Assembly (NCBI GenBank): GCA_021568835.1
Contig: JAKGSH010000010.1
Location: 992,001 to 1,056,000 of the forward strand
Direction of reading: 5' to 3'
Source of the DNA: Streptomyces sp. Tue 6430
GTDB taxonomy: Bacteria; Actinomycetota; Actinomycetes; Streptomycetales; Streptomycetaceae
DNA length: 64,000 nt
In this document: positions 11,562 through 24,630 of the stretch, in pieces
Numbering within the stretch: the stretch's first letter is position 1
How the letters are laid out: each line of letters starts with the position of its first letter
Made by a program: the position numbers and the translations under genes
Notes under the pieces: model-generated
The model's input: the letters and a program-made list of their open reading frames with translations, nothing else
What the model was told of the DNA's origin: nothing
The model's database searches: none

Positions 11562-12619
11562 GGGCCGATCCTTCCATGCATCCGAAAAATACGGTCGTAC
11601 GCGGCGGCCAACAGCTCCGGGTCGTGCCTCGGGGTGCCGTCGGGCCGGGCCACCGGCGCCAGCTCGACCGCGGCCCCGAACCGCTTGGCGGCATCGGTGA
11701 GGGAGTCGCGGTCGGGCACGGCGGCCGCGTCGGCCAGCACCACGTCCAGGGCGAGTTTAGGGGCGTGTCGTCCCAAAACCTCCAAATGACGCTGCGGGGA
11801 GAAGCCCTCGGTTTCTCCCGGCTGCGGCGCGAGATTGAGCGAGAGTACCCGGCGCGCCTTCGTCTCGGTGAGCGCGTCCAGCAGTTCGGGCACCAGCAGG
11901 TGCGGGATGACCGACGAGAACCAGGAACCGGGGCCGAGCACCACCCAGTCCGCGTCGAGGACGGCCGCCACCGCCTCCGGGACGGCCGGCGGGTCGGACG
12001 GCACGAGGTGCACGGACTGCACCTCGCCGGTGGTGAGCGCGACGGTCGCCTGCCCGCGCACGGTGTCGACGTCCTCGGGGCGGGCCGGATCGTGCCCCTT
12101 GACCAGCGCCTGGAGTTCCAGCGGTACGGCGGACATGGGCAGCACGCGTCCCTGTGCGCCGAGGAGCTTGCCGACCAGGTCCAGGGCCTGGACGTGGTCG
12201 CCGAGCTGCTCCCACAGGGCGACGATCAGCAGGTTGCCGACGGCGTGGCCGTTGATCTCGCCCTGCGACTGGAAGCGGTGCTGGATGACCCGGGCCCAGG
12301 TCTGGCCCCAGTCGTCGTCGCCGCACAGGGCGGCCAGGGCCTTGCGCAGGTCGCCGGGTGGCAGCACGCCCAGCTCGTCGCGCAGGCGCCCGCTGGAACC
12401 GCCGTCGTCGGCCACCGTGACGACACCCGTGAGGTCGCCGGTGATCCGTCGCAGCGCGGTGAGCGAGGCGGACAGCCCCATGCCGCCGCCGAGGGCGACG
12501 ACCTTGGGCTGGGTGCCGCGACGACGCGGTCTGCCGCCCCGCGCCTCGACCGGCCGGCCGGTGCGCCCTTCCGGCGCCGTTCTGCGCAGCCTGCCCAGCC
12601 GCGGAGTGCGTCCCGTCAT
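11552..12619 (-). CDS. yvcK: YvcK/GlmR family protein (gluconeogenesis factor)
   Basis: UDP-sugar-binding regulator family linking carbon metabolism to cell-wall precursor supply. 355 residues with [15 protein letters not shown] at the start of the CofD-like fold, [23 protein letters not shown] and [15 protein letters not shown]. The first 35 or so residues are Arg/Gly/Pro-rich and unlike the family, so the true start could be slightly later, but ATG 12619 overlaps the rapZ stop by 4 bases (ATGA). Neighbours rapZ and whiA are conserved partners of this gene. Confidence 0.93.
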   Translation of the reverse strand: MTGRTPRLGRLRRTAPEGRTGRPVEARGGRPRRRGTQPKVVALGGGMGLSASLTALRRITGDLTGVVTVADDGGSSGRLRDELGVLPPGDLRKALAALCGDDDWGQTWARVIQHRFQSQGEINGHAVGNLLIVALWEQLGDHVQALDLVGKLLGAQGRVLPMSAVPLELQALVKGHDPARPEDVDTVRGQATVALTTGEVQSVHLVPSDPPAVPEAVAAVLDADWVVLGPGSWFSSVIPHLLVPELLDALTETKARRVLSLNLAPQPGETEGFSPQRHLEVLGRHAPKLALDVVLADAAAVPDRDSLTDAAKRFGAAVELAPVARPDGTPRHDPELLAAAYDRIFRMHGRIGPWR

Positions 12620-13752
12620 TCCCGTCCCATGTCCCGGTGCACGACCACCGTCTCCACTCCCTCGGCCGCGAGGCGCGCGGCGAGCTTCTCCGACATCGCG
12701 ACCGAACGGTGCTTGCCGCCCGTACAGCCGACCGCGATGGTCACGTAGCGCTTGCCCTCGCGGCGGTAGCCCGCGGCGACCAGCTGGAGGAGCTCGGCGT
12801 ACCGGTCGAGGAACTCCTTCGCCCCGGGCTGGTTCAGGACGTACGCGGAGACCTCCTCGTTCAGCCCGGTGAAGGGGCGCAGCTCCGGGACCCAGTGCGG
12901 GTTGGGCAGGAAGCGCATGTCCACGACCAGGTCGGCGTCCACCGGGAGGCCGTACTTGAAGCCGAAGGACATCACGGTGGCCCGCAGCTCGGGCTCCTCG
13001 TCACCGGCGAACTGGGCGTCCATCTTGGCGCGCAGCTCGTGCACGTTGAGACTGGAGGTGTCGATCACCAGGTCGGCGTCGCCGCGCAGCTCGCGCAGCA
13101 GTTCGCGCTCGGCGTCGATGCCGTCGACGATCCGGCCGTCGCCCTGGAGGGGGTGCGGGCGGCGCACCGACTCGAAGCGGCGGACCAGGGCGTCGTCGGA
13201 GGACTCCAGGAACACGATCCGCCGGGTGACGCCCTTGGCCTCGAGGTCGGCGAGGGACTCGCGGAGGTTGTCGAAGAACCGGCGGCCGCGCACGTCGACG
13301 ACGACCGCGATCCGCGCCACGTTGCCCTGGGAGCGGGCACCCAGCTCCACCATGGTGGGGATCAGGGCGGGTGGGAGGTTGTCGACGACGAACCAGCCGA
13401 GGTCCTCCAGACACTTGGCGGCCGTCGAGCGGCCGGCCCCGGACATGCCGGAGATGATCACCAGCTCGGGGATGGCGGCCTCGGGGATCCCGGGCGGCGT
13501 GACGTCGGTACTCACCTGTGCTCCGTCTTCGTGACCTGCGGTGTGCGCGGCGCCGGGGGCGTCCACGGGGTGTCCGGCCCCGGCGGGGCCCGCGTCGTGC
13601 CGGGGGTGGTGCTGAGGGTGATCCTCGCCGGTCCGGCTGTGTCCCTGCTGAGGGGTGGCCCCTGCCGTCGCCGTGGGCCCGGGCGCGAGCTGCGCCGTGG
13701 GCGCGGGCGCGGGTTCTCGCTCCGGTGCGGGTCGTGCGTCGTTCTCGGTCAT
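12616..13752 (-). CDS. rapZ: RNase adapter RapZ / YvcJ-type nucleotide-binding protein
   Basis: P-loop protein of the RapZ/YvcJ family. The core starts near residue 95 with [15 protein letters not shown], a Walker A loop with Arg in place of the usual Lys, followed by [14 protein letters not shown]. The C-terminal domain contains [20 protein letters not shown] and [14 protein letters not shown]. The first 90 residues are Pro/Ala/Gly/His-rich and low in complexity, longer than I recall for S. coelicolor. ATG overlaps the uvrC stop by 4 bases and its own stop overlaps yvcK. Confidence 0.93.
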   Translation of the reverse strand: MTENDARPAPEREPAPAPTAQLAPGPTATAGATPQQGHSRTGEDHPQHHPRHDAGPAGAGHPVDAPGAAHTAGHEDGAQVSTDVTPPGIPEAAIPELVIISGMSGAGRSTAAKCLEDLGWFVVDNLPPALIPTMVELGARSQGNVARIAVVVDVRGRRFFDNLRESLADLEAKGVTRRIVFLESSDDALVRRFESVRRPHPLQGDGRIVDGIDAERELLRELRGDADLVIDTSSLNVHELRAKMDAQFAGDEEPELRATVMSFGFKYGLPVDADLVVDMRFLPNPHWVPELRPFTGLNEEVSAYVLNQPGAKEFLDRYAELLQLVAAGYRREGKRYVTIAVGCTGGKHRSVAMSEKLAARLAAEGVETVVVHRDMGRE

Positions 13753-15897
13753 GTCTCCTGCCCCCGTCGGTCTTCCGGGGCGCCCGCGGCCACGGGCTCC
13801 CCGGGGGAGCCCGCCGTCGTGTCGGTCTCCCCCTCGTCCATGATCTCTCCGGTCGCCGTGTTCACGGCGGGTGCGGGCGCGGCCGCCCCGGCGAAGGCCA
13901 CGGCGATCGTCTCGGCCGTCTTGCGGCCGATGCCGGGCACCTCGCAGATCTGGTCGATCGTCGCCGCACGCAGCCTCTTCACCGAACCGAAGTGCTTGAT
14001 GAGCGCCTGCTTGCGCGTTTCGCCGAGGCCCGGCACGTCGTCCAGCGGGCCGGCGCGGAACCGCTTGGCCCGCTTGGTCCGCTGATAAGTGATCGCGAAG
14101 CGGTGCGCCTCGTCACGGACCCGCTGGAGCAGATAGAGGCCCTCGCTGCTGCGCGGCAGGATCACGGGATCGCCGTCGTCCGGCAGCCAGACCTCCTCCA
14201 GGCGCTTGGCGAGGCCGCAGACGGCGACGTCGTCGACACCCAGCTCGTCGAGCGCCCGCTTGGCCGCCGCCACCTGGGGCTGACCGCCGTCCACGACGAC
14301 GAGCTGGGGCGGGTAGGCGAACCGCTTGGGCCGGCCGTCGTCCTCGGTGAGGCTGTCGGCGACCGGGCCGTCGACGGCGACGGCACCGGCGACGGCGACG
14401 GCACCGGCGACGGCTCCAGCACCGGCACCGGCACCGGCGGGATCTCGGCGGAGCCGTCGACGGCGTCCGCGCCGCCGTCGCCCCACTCCCCCGTCCGCTC
14501 CTTGTCGGCGAGGTAGCGGCGGAAGCGGCGGGTGATCACCTCGTGCATCGAGCGGACGTCGTCCTGGCCCTCGAAGCCCTTGATCTGGAAGCGGCGGTAC
14601 TCGCTCTTGCGGGCCAGGCCGTCCTCGAAAACGACCATGGAGGCCACGACGTCGTCGCCCTGGAGGTGCGAGATGTCGTAGCACTCGATCCGCAGCGGGC
14701 ACTGTCCAGGCCCAGGGCGTCGGCGATCTCCTCCAGCGCGCGCGAGCGGGTGGTGAGGTCGGAGGCGCGCTTGGTCTTGTGCAGGGCGAGGCCCTGCTGG
14801 GCGTTGCGCTCCACGGTCTCCATCAGGGCCCGCTTGTCGCCGCGCTGGGGGACGCGCAGCGAGACGTTGGATCCGCGGCGGGCGGTGAGCCACTCCTGGA
14901 CCGGTTCCAGCGGGTCGGGCAGGGCGGGGACCAGGACCTCCTTGGGCACCGCGTCGCCGGTCTCCTCGCCGTAGAGCTGCTGGAGGGCGTGTTCGACGAG
15001 GGCGCCGGTGGTGATCTCCTCGACCTTGTCGGTGACCCAGCCGCGCTGACCGCGGACACGTCCGCCGCGGACGTGGAAGATCTGGACGGCCGCCTCCAGC
15101 TCGTCCTCGGCGACCGCGATCAGGTCGGCGTCGGTCGCGTCGGCGAGCACGACCGCGTTCTTCTCCATGGCCTTCTTCAGGGCCCCTATGTCGTCGCGCA
15201 GGCGGGCGGCCCGCTCGTACTCCATCTCCTCGGCCGCCTCCGCCATCTGCTTCTCCAGACGGCGCAGGTAGGTGCCGGTGCGGCCGGTCATGAAGTCGCA
15301 GAACTCGTCCGCCAGTTCCCAGTGGTCGTCGGGCGAGATCCGGCCGACGCAGGGCGCGGAGCACTTGCCGATGTAGCCGAGCAGGCAGGGGCGGCCGGTG
15401 CGGGCGGCGTTCTTGAAGACGCCGGCCGAGCAGGTGCGGACCGGGAAGACCCGCAGGAGGAGGTCGACGGTGTCACGGATCGCCCACGCGTGCGCGTACG
15501 GCCCGAAGTACCTGACGCCCTTCTTCTTGTGCCCGCGCATCACCTGCGCGCGCGGGAACTCCTCGTTCATCGTCACCGCGAGGTACGGGTAGCTCTTGTC
15601 GTCGCGGTACTTGACGTTGAACCGGGGGTCGTACTCCTTGATCCACGAGTACTCCAGCTGGAGCGCCTCGACCTCCGTGGACACCACGGTCCACTCGACG
15701 GACGCGGCCGTCGTGACCATCGTGCGGGTGCGCGGGTGGAGGCCCGCCAGGTCCTGGAAGTAGTTCGCCAGGCGCTGGCGCAGGCTTTTCGCCTTTCCGA
15801 CGTAGATCACCCGGCGGTGCTCGTCGCGGAACCGGTACACCCCGGGGGAGTCGGGGATCTGTCCCGGCTTGGGGCGGTAGCTGGAGGGGTCGGCCAT
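13749..15897 (-). pseudogene. uvrC: Excinuclease ABC subunit C, two frameshifts here
   Basis: Nuclease of the UvrABC nucleotide-excision-repair complex. N-terminal GIY-YIG domain ([18 protein letters not shown]), cysteine cluster ([12 protein letters not shown]), UVR motif, RNase H-like domain starting [11 protein letters not shown], then [10 protein letters not shown] and a C-terminal double HhH ([23 protein letters not shown]). Three frames are needed: a base is missing in the GGG at 14697-14699 and another within the repetitive stretch 14380-14460. With both restored the protein would be about 716 residues, normal for Streptomyces. Essential motifs survive, so sequence error is the likely cause. 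Confidence 0.88.
14379..14440. repeat. In-gene GC-rich short tandem repeat within uvrC
   Basis: Repeats of CGGCACCGGCGACGGCGACGG and CACCGG-type units. It codes for a Pro/Val/Ser- or Gly/Ala/Val-rich linker, depending on frame, between the first part of the UvrC RNase H-like domain and the LVVVDGGQP segment. The second uvrC frame switch falls in or next to it. Confidence 0.8.
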
Positions 15898-16186
15898 GTC
15901 TCACACCCTACTGGCGTGCGGTGACAGTCGGACGGGGCTGTGGACGACCGCGCGGGGCGGGGCGCCGACTCGGCCACCGTCGCGTCGCGTTCCGGCGTCA
16001 CCTGTTGTCGGGACCATGCCGACGCGCTTCAATGCGGGGAACTCCGGGCGGTGGACCCCGCGCTGCGGATGTGAGGGCGCGCCCGCGTCGCCGGGGCGGC
16101 CCGGACGCCCGGCCGGCGGGGGCGGCCCGGACACTCACGTGAACGGTCCGACCAGCCGTCGCGAGCATTCACAGAGAGGCCCCTGC

Positions 16187-17215
16187 ATGCCGCACGCCCC
16201 ACAGCACGCGGACGCCGACGCGCGCACCGCCACGGAGACTTCCGCGGAGGCCGGCCCGGAGCCTGACGCGACGGCCGGCGCCCGGCCCGGGCCCGGTGCC
16301 GCCGCCGAACTCGACGGGGCCCTGAGCGGCGGCCCCTTCCACGTCGCCCTGCGCGCCGCGATCGCCGCCCGGGGGCTGCCCCTCCAGCGCGTCCAGCACC
16401 ACCTGTCGCGGCACGGGGTCAAGGTCGGGGTCACGAGCCTGAGCTACTGGCAGCAGGGGGCCCGGCGCCCGCAGCGCCCGGAGTCGCTGCGGGCCGTGCG
16501 CGCCCTGGAGGAGATCCTCCGGCTTCCGGACGAGTCCCTGATCCGGCTGCTCGCGGAGCCCGACGCGAAGGTGCCCGCCACAGGGCCGGCCGGCCGCACG
16601 TACCGGTCGTTCCTGGAGGCCTCGAACGTCCTGGAGGAACTTTTCGCCGAACTGGAGTGCCCCCTGGACGACGGGCTGCACACCCTGGGCCACCACGAGC
16701 GGGTCCGCGTCGGGGCCTGCCGCGAACTGCTGGAGCACGAGTCGCAGCATGTCGTCCGCGCCCACCGCGACGGCGTCGACCGTTTCGTCGCCGTCCACCG
16801 CGGGGACCCCGGCTGCGCCCCGGAACGGATGTCCGTGCGCGCCCTGGAGAACTGCCGGACCGGCCGCGTCCGCCGGCACCACGACACCGGCGTCCTGGTG
16901 GCCGAGTTCCTCTTCGACACCCGCCTGCGCGCCGGCGACACCTTCCTCTTCGGCTACGGCGTCCAGGACGGCACCGCCGGGGCCGCCCGCGAGTACGTCC
17001 GCGGCTTCGGCGCCCCCGGCGGCCAGTACACCCTCCAGGTGCGGTTCGACGAGAGCGCCGTACCGGTGCGCTGCCACCGCTTCACGCGGCACTCCCCGGC
17101 GGCCCCGCGCGGCAGCCGTCGGGAACTCGTCCTCAGCCGATGCCACCGCTCGGTGCACCTCGTCGAGCCGCGGGTGCGGCTGGGCATGGTGGGCATCGGG
17201 TGGGACTGGGAGTGA
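16187..17215 (+). CDS. Helix-turn-helix (XRE-like) domain protein, conserved in Streptomyces
   Basis: 342 residues from the ATG at 16187, preceded by AGAGAGG; the same frame is open further upstream, but that part is not protein-like. After an Ala/Asp/Gly-rich N-terminal tail comes an HTH-like segment (residues about 45-115: ALRAAIAARGL, GVTSLSYWQQGARRPQR, ALEEILRLP). The remaining 220 residues are of unknown fold, with VLVAEFLFDTRL and GDTFLFGYGVQD. It probably binds DNA; targets are unknown. It stands alone between uvrC and a convergent Rieske gene. Confidence 0.75.
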   Translation: MPHAPQHADADARTATETSAEAGPEPDATAGARPGPGAAAELDGALSGGPFHVALRAAIAARGLPLQRVQHHLSRHGVKVGVTSLSYWQQGARRPQRPESLRAVRALEEILRLPDESLIRLLAEPDAKVPATGPAGRTYRSFLEASNVLEELFAELECPLDDGLHTLGHHERVRVGACRELLEHESQHVVRAHRDGVDRFVAVHRGDPGCAPERMSVRALENCRTGRVRRHHDTGVLVAEFLFDTRLRAGDTFLFGYGVQDGTAGAAREYVRGFGAPGGQYTLQVRFDESAVPVRCHRFTRHSPAAPRGSRRELVLSRCHRSVHLVEPRVRLGMVGIGWDWE

Positions 17216-17275
17216 ACGGGCGGTCCCCGGCGGGCGGGACGGCGGGAGGAGGGCGGCGTGGAGGAGGGCGGCGGA

Positions 17276-17701
17276 TCAGACGGCCGGACCCGAGACGATC
17301 TTGCCGTTCTCGGTCCTGACGGGGAGTTCGTTCAGCGGCACGGTCGCCGGCGCCCGCAGCACCTCGCCGGTCGCGGCGTCGAACTCACTGCCGTGGCAGG
17401 GGCAGATCAGGGTCGTCCCTTCGAGCTTGTTGATGGGGCACCCCGCGTGCGTGCAGATCGAGCTGTACGCCTTCAGCTCGCCGCCCGCGGACCGGCTGAC
17501 CACCACGTTGTGGTCCCCGTAGAGCTTGGCGCTCCCCTTGGCGACCTCGCCGTCCGCGCCCAGTTCGACGGGCGCGGTCGGTGTGGCGGGCGCGGTGGTC
17601 CCGCCGGTCGGCGAACAGGCGGCCAGACCGAGGCCCGCGGCCGGCGCGAGGGCCGCTCCCCGCAGGACGGTACGGCGGGTCGCTGACGGGCGGGCGGGCA
17701 T
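17276..17701 (-). CDS. Rieske (2Fe-2S) iron-sulfur lipoprotein, Tat-exported
   Basis: 141 residues from the ATG at 17701, preceded by GGAG at correct spacing. The N-terminus is a twin-arginine signal (ATRRTVLRGAALAP) with a lipobox-like GLGLAAC, so it should be a membrane-anchored exported protein. Rieske ligands are clear: CTHAGC and CPCHGSEF, with the GxxL/PA/TVPL strand pattern after them. It may pass electrons to an unidentified oxidoreductase; no oxidase partner is adjacent. Confidence 0.87.
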   Translation of the reverse strand: MPARPSATRRTVLRGAALAPAAGLGLAACSPTGGTTAPATPTAPVELGADGEVAKGSAKLYGDHNVVVSRSAGGELKAYSSICTHAGCPINKLEGTTLICPCHGSEFDAATGEVLRAPATVPLNELPVRTENGKIVSGPAV

Positions 17702-18089
17702 GCGCATCTCCAGGGTCCGGGGCGGAGGCGGGGCCGACGGTGCGGGACGGCCGTACGGCGCGCGGCCGGCGGGCCGCCGCCCCGCGCACATTACCGGCCC
17801 GGTCCGCGCCGGACGGCGGCGGGTTGCCACGGAATGCCACGGGTTGCGCCGAAGCGGTCGGTGCGGAGCGCAGGAGGGCGCGACGGCGCTCACGAAGGAG
17901 CGGGGTCGCGAAGGAGCGCGCGACCGCGTGGGGTTGCACGGACGGGAACGCTTGCGTCAGCGTGTACGTCCGCCGTCCGGCGTCTGCCGTCCGGCGGGGA
18001 ACCACGCACGAACCCCCGGGGTTCGTGCGACCCTGGCCACCGACAGCTCGAGCGGTGCGCTCGGTGAGCCACCGGAGAGGAACCGCCCC

Positions 18090-19001
18090 GTGATCGTCGT
18101 CGCCGGTGAGGCCCTGATCGACCTGGTACCGGGGGGCCCTGGCGCCCTCGCGGCTCTGCAGCCGGCCCTCGGCGGCGGCCCGTACAACACGGCCGTGGCC
18201 CTGGGCCGCCTCGGCTCCGCGACCGCGTTCTGTTCCCGCCTCTCCTACGACGCCTTCGGCGAGGCGCTCCTTCGCGGGCTGCGCGACTCGGGGGTGGACG
18301 TGTCGGCGGTGCAGCGCGGCTCGGAGCCGACCACCCTGGCGGTCGCCACGCTCGACGGGGACGGCTCGGCCGCCTACTCCTTCTACGTCGAGGGCACCGC
18401 CGACCGGCTGTTCACCGCCCCCGCCGGCCTGCCCGCCGACAGCCGGGCGGTGTCCTTCGGCACCTGCTCGCTGGTGCTGGAGCCGGGTGCGAGCGCGTAC
18501 GAGGAGCTGATGCGGACGGCGGCGGCCCAGGGTCTCTTCACCGCCCTGGACCCGAACGTCCGGCCCGGTCTGATCCCCGACGCCGACGCCTACCGGGCGC
18601 GCTTCAGGAGCTGGCTGCCCTCGGTGTCCCTGCTCAAGCTCTCCGAGGAGGACGCCCTCTGGCTGGGCGGCACCCCGCGCGACTGGCTGGCCGCCGGGCC
18701 CGCCGCCGTCGTGATCACGCACGGCGGCGACGGGCTGACCGCCTTCACCCGGGACGGCTCCGTGTACCCGGTGCCCGGCGAGAAGGTCGACGTCGTGGAC
18801 ACCATCGGCGCCGGCGACACCGTGAACGCGGCGCTGCTGCACGCCCTCTCGGTCCAGGACGCCCTCTCCCCGGCGGCCCTCGCGGACCTGGGCCGCGACG
18901 GCTGGGAACGGCTGCTGCGCTTCGCCGCCCGCGCGGCAGCGGTCACCTGCTCGCGGGCGGGCGCGGAACCGCCGTACGCCTCCGAACTCGGCGAGCTGTG
19001 A
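18090..19001 (+). CDS. PfkB-family carbohydrate kinase (fructokinase-like)
   Basis: 303 residues from GTG 18090, which follows GGAGAGG at 18073-18079. It begins IVVAGEALIDLVPG, has the sugar-binding GGGPYNTAVALGRLG segment, and the C-terminal PfkB signature DTIGAGDTVNAALLHAL with the catalytic Asp. Likely phosphorylates a sugar such as fructose or ribose with ATP; the exact substrate cannot be read from sequence. Convergent with uvrA. Confidence 0.88.
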   Translation: MIVVAGEALIDLVPGGPGALAALQPALGGGPYNTAVALGRLGSATAFCSRLSYDAFGEALLRGLRDSGVDVSAVQRGSEPTTLAVATLDGDGSAAYSFYVEGTADRLFTAPAGLPADSRAVSFGTCSLVLEPGASAYEELMRTAAAQGLFTALDPNVRPGLIPDADAYRARFRSWLPSVSLLKLSEEDALWLGGTPRDWLAAGPAAVVITHGGDGLTAFTRDGSVYPVPGEKVDVVDTIGAGDTVNAALLHALSVQDALSPAALADLGRDGWERLLRFAARAAAVTCSRAGAEPPYASELGEL

Positions 19002-19071
19002 AACGGCGGCGCCCCGCGGGGTTTCCCGCGGGGCGCCGCCGCCGCTTCCACGGCTTCTGCGTCGCCTTCTT

Positions 19072-22088
<3,017 letters not shown>

Positions 22089-22236
22089 GCCGGTCCGCAC
22101 CTTTCTTGAGAGAAGTGACAGGGGCGGGGCCCCCGTCCTTCTCAGACTAGGGGGAGCCACTGACAACGCCGGTCGGATTCCCGGGTTGACAACAATCCCC
22201 TGCCATCCAGCATGCCCGACGCCGCCCACGACCTTA

Positions 22237-22252
22237 TAGCACGTACATTCGA
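22237..22252 (-). promoter_or_regulatory. Possible LexA (SOS) box upstream of uvrA
   Basis: On the minus strand this reads TCGAATGTACGTGCTA, matching 9 of 12 defined positions of the actinobacterial LexA palindrome TCGAAC-N4-GTTCGA. It is followed at once by TATAAG (22233-22238), a possible -10 element, about 150 bases upstream of the uvrA start. The match is imperfect and could be chance. Confidence 0.3.
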
Positions 22253-22311
22253 TTTATGGGCGGTTGCCGACCACCTTCACCCGAAGGAGTGGCGAAGCTA
22301 AGGTCAGCACC

Positions 22312-23001
22312 ATGATTGATCACGCTCATGACCTGGCATCCGTACGGGACGCGACGGACCGGCTGCTCACCGCAGTCGCCGAGCTGGACAACGCGTCCGT
22401 GACGCAGTCGTCACGCCTGCCCGGCTGGAGCCGCGGCCACGTCCTCGCCCACCTCGCCCGCAACGCCGACGCCCTGGTGAACGTCTTCCAGGGCCGCCCC
22501 ATGTACGTCGACGCCACCGTGCGGGACGCCGACATCGAGCGGGACGCCCCGCGCCCCCTGGACGTCCAGCTCGCGGACGTCCGGGAGAGCGCCGCCCGCT
22601 TCCAGGAGGCCGCCGCCGTCCCCGCGGACTGGTCGCGCACGGTCGAGCTGCGCAACGGCGTCACCGACTCGGCGGCGAGGGTGCCCTTCCGGCGCTGGGC
22701 GGAGGTGGAACTGCACCACGTGGACCTCGGGATCGGCTACGAGCTGGAGGATCTGCCGGAGGAATTCGTGGCGCGGGAGATCGACTTCCTCGCGGACCGC
22801 TTCCGCGGCCACGGGGACGTACCGCCGACGCGCCTGAGCGGCGACGGCGGCGGGACCTGGACCACGGGCGGCGGCGCACCCGGCGGGCCCGTCGAGGTCG
22901 GGGGCCCGGCCGCGGACCTGCTCGGCTGGCTCTCGGGACGCCGCGACGGCTCCGCGCTCACGGTCGGCGGCGGCCCGCTCCCGGGCCTCCCCCCGCTATA
23001 G
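22312..23001 (+). CDS. Maleylpyruvate isomerase (MDMPI) family mycothiol-dependent-type protein
   Basis: 229 residues, DinB/MDMPI fold. N-terminal helix DATDRLLTAVAELDNA, SRLPGWSRGHVLAHLARNADAL (family histidine, part of the metal site) and RWAEVELHHVDLGIGY (second metal-ligand histidines). The C-terminal part is the Gly-rich MDMPI_C-like domain. Family members use a divalent metal and mycothiol as cofactor. Only 9 bases separate it from the next gene, so they probably share a transcript. The Shine-Dalgarno is weak. Confidence 0.83.
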   Translation: MIDHAHDLASVRDATDRLLTAVAELDNASVTQSSRLPGWSRGHVLAHLARNADALVNVFQGRPMYVDATVRDADIERDAPRPLDVQLADVRESAARFQEAAAVPADWSRTVELRNGVTDSAARVPFRRWAEVELHHVDLGIGYELEDLPEEFVAREIDFLADRFRGHGDVPPTRLSGDGGGTWTTGGGAPGGPVEVGGPAADLLGWLSGRRDGSALTVGGGPLPGLPPL

Positions 23002-23010
23002 GCTGGCGCC

Positions 23011-23667
23011 ATGACGTACAGCGGAGAGGTGCGGGTCGGCGGCTCGGCGGACGTGCACGAGCTGAAGGACCTGATGATCACCAAGGTCGCGGTCGGCCCG
23101 ATGAACAACAACGCCTATCTGCTGCGTTGCCGGGCCACGGACGAGCAGCTGCTGATCGACGCGGCCGCCGACGCCGGGACGCTGCTCGGCACGATCGGTG
23201 ACGACGGCATCGCCTCCGTCGTCACCACGCACCGTCACGGAGACCACTGGCAGGCGCTCGCCGAGGTCGTCGCGGCCACGCGCGCGCGTACGTACGCCGG
23301 CCGGGAGGACGCCGAGGGCATCCCGGTGCCGACCGACGTCCTGCTCGACGACGGCGACGTCGTCCGGGTCGGTGAGGTGCACCTCACCGCACGTCACCTC
23401 GTCGGACACACACCGGGCTCGATCGCCCTCGTGTACGACGACCCGCACGGGCATCCGCACCTGTTCACGGGCGACTGCCTCTTCCCCGGCGGCGTGGGCA
23501 ACACGCGCAAGGACCCCGAGGCGTTCGCCCGTCTGATCCACGACGTCGAGACGAAGATCTTCGACGTGCTCCCGGACGAGACCTGGGTCTATCCGGGACA
23601 CGGCAACGACACCACGCTGGGCGACGAACGCCCGCACCTGCCGGAGTGGCACGCGCGCGGGTGGTGA
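23011..23667 (+). CDS. Metallo-beta-lactamase-fold hydrolase (glyoxalase II-like)
   Basis: 218 residues. Metal-binding motif THRHGDHW (HxHxDH with one change before the first His), then LVGHTPGSIAL, FTGDCLFPGGVGN and YPGHGNDTTLG, in the order expected for glyoxalase II / MBL hydrolases. Probably hydrolyses a thioester or similar small substrate. Lies 9 bases after the MDMPI-like gene, which suggests a thiol-linked detoxification role for the pair. Confidence 0.88.
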   Translation: MTYSGEVRVGGSADVHELKDLMITKVAVGPMNNNAYLLRCRATDEQLLIDAAADAGTLLGTIGDDGIASVVTTHRHGDHWQALAEVVAATRARTYAGREDAEGIPVPTDVLLDDGDVVRVGEVHLTARHLVGHTPGSIALVYDDPHGHPHLFTGDCLFPGGVGNTRKDPEAFARLIHDVETKIFDVLPDETWVYPGHGNDTTLGDERPHLPEWHARGW

Positions 23668-24054
23668 ACGCCGCGCCCGCCCGCCGACGGCGCGTCACCC
23701 CGCCTCGTCCTCGGCGAGTGCACGGCACTCACGGGGCACGCACAGCCGCACGCGCGCCCCGTGAGAAATACGCGCCCGCGCCGACGGCTCGAGCGCGCTC
23801 CCCGCACGCCTGACGGCGCGGTCGACTGGTGGCAGCCCCGCGCGGGATGACGGCTCCGGCGCGGGGCGGGCCGCCGGTCTTCTTTCCCCGCCCTCGACCG
23901 GCGGCCCGGCGCTTCCCGCGGCAGGTCGTGACGGCCGGAAGCCGGCAAGGGGCGCCCGCCAGGAAGCCGGTGCTTACGACCGGTGTCCAGGTCCGACCGG
24001 TGTCCTGGTCCGGCCGGTGCTCACACGCGGCCGGTGTTCACGCGCCACCGGTGT
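23668..24054. other. Intergenic region without a gene, ends in tandem repeats
   Basis: No open frame here looks like protein. The right-hand third is a 17-base tandem repeat, listed separately. The two flanking genes converge on it. Confidence 0.6.
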
Positions 24055-24063
24055 TCACGTGCT
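23979..24063. repeat. Five imperfect copies of a 17-base tandem repeat
   Basis: Units start at 23979, 23996, 24013, 24030 and 24047 and share the core CCGGTGTTC/CCGGTGTCC. A degenerate partial copy precedes them. The last unit runs over the aroQ stop codon, so the repeat abuts the 3' end of that gene. Confidence 0.85.
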
Positions 24064-24528
24064 AGCCTGCCCCGCCCCCGCCAGGGCGGCGACGCGCTCC
24101 ACGGCGAACGCGTAGCCCTGCACTCCGCAGCCCGCGATGACGCCGTCGGCGCGCAGCGAGACGTACGAGTGGTGCCGGAAGGACTCCCGCCGGTGGATGT
24201 TGGAGATGTGGACCTCCAGTACCGGCAGTCCGTCACAGGTGTTGAGCGCGTCGAGGATCGCGATCGACGTGTGCGAGTAGGCGCCGGGGTTGATCACGAC
24301 GCCGCAGTGGTCCCGCCGTGCCTCGTGGATCCAGTCCACCAGCTCGCCCTCGTGGTTGGACTGCCGGAAGTCCACCGTGCCGCCGTGCGCCGCCGCCGCC
24401 TTCGCGCACAGCGCCTCGACGTCGGCGAGCGTGTCGGAGCCGTAGATCTCGGGCTGGCGCTGCCCCAGGAGGTTCAGGTTGGGGCCGTTGAGAATCATGA
24501 TGGGGGCGCTGGCCAGGGTGCGGGGCAC
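24055..24528 (-). CDS. aroQ: 3-dehydroquinate dehydratase, type II
   Basis: Shikimate-pathway enzyme converting 3-dehydroquinate to 3-dehydroshikimate. 157 residues with the type II signature [19 protein letters not shown] (catalytic Tyr in the flexible loop), [16 protein letters not shown], and [18 protein letters not shown] with [16 protein letters not shown] (catalytic His). The enzyme forms dodecamers of flavodoxin-like subunits in the cytosol. Confidence 0.96.
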   Translation of the reverse strand: MPRTLASAPIMILNGPNLNLLGQRQPEIYGSDTLADVEALCAKAAAAHGGTVDFRQSNHEGELVDWIHEARRDHCGVVINPGAYSHTSIAILDALNTCDGLPVLEVHISNIHRRESFRHHSYVSLRADGVIAGCGVQGYAFAVERVAALAGAGQAST

Positions 24529-24630
24529 GGTTCCTCCGGTCCGTTCGGCGTGGGGCGGCCCGTCGGACCGCCGCTCGGACCCGGTTTATCACGGTGAAAC
24601 AGCGGGGCGGGAAGCCCTAGTCTCACCGGC

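Noticed and set aside
15896..17215. Upstream start for the HTH protein at 15896
   Set aside because: The extra 97 residues are Arg/Gly/Pro-rich noise and overlap the uvrC start region; ATG 16187 has a good Shine-Dalgarno.
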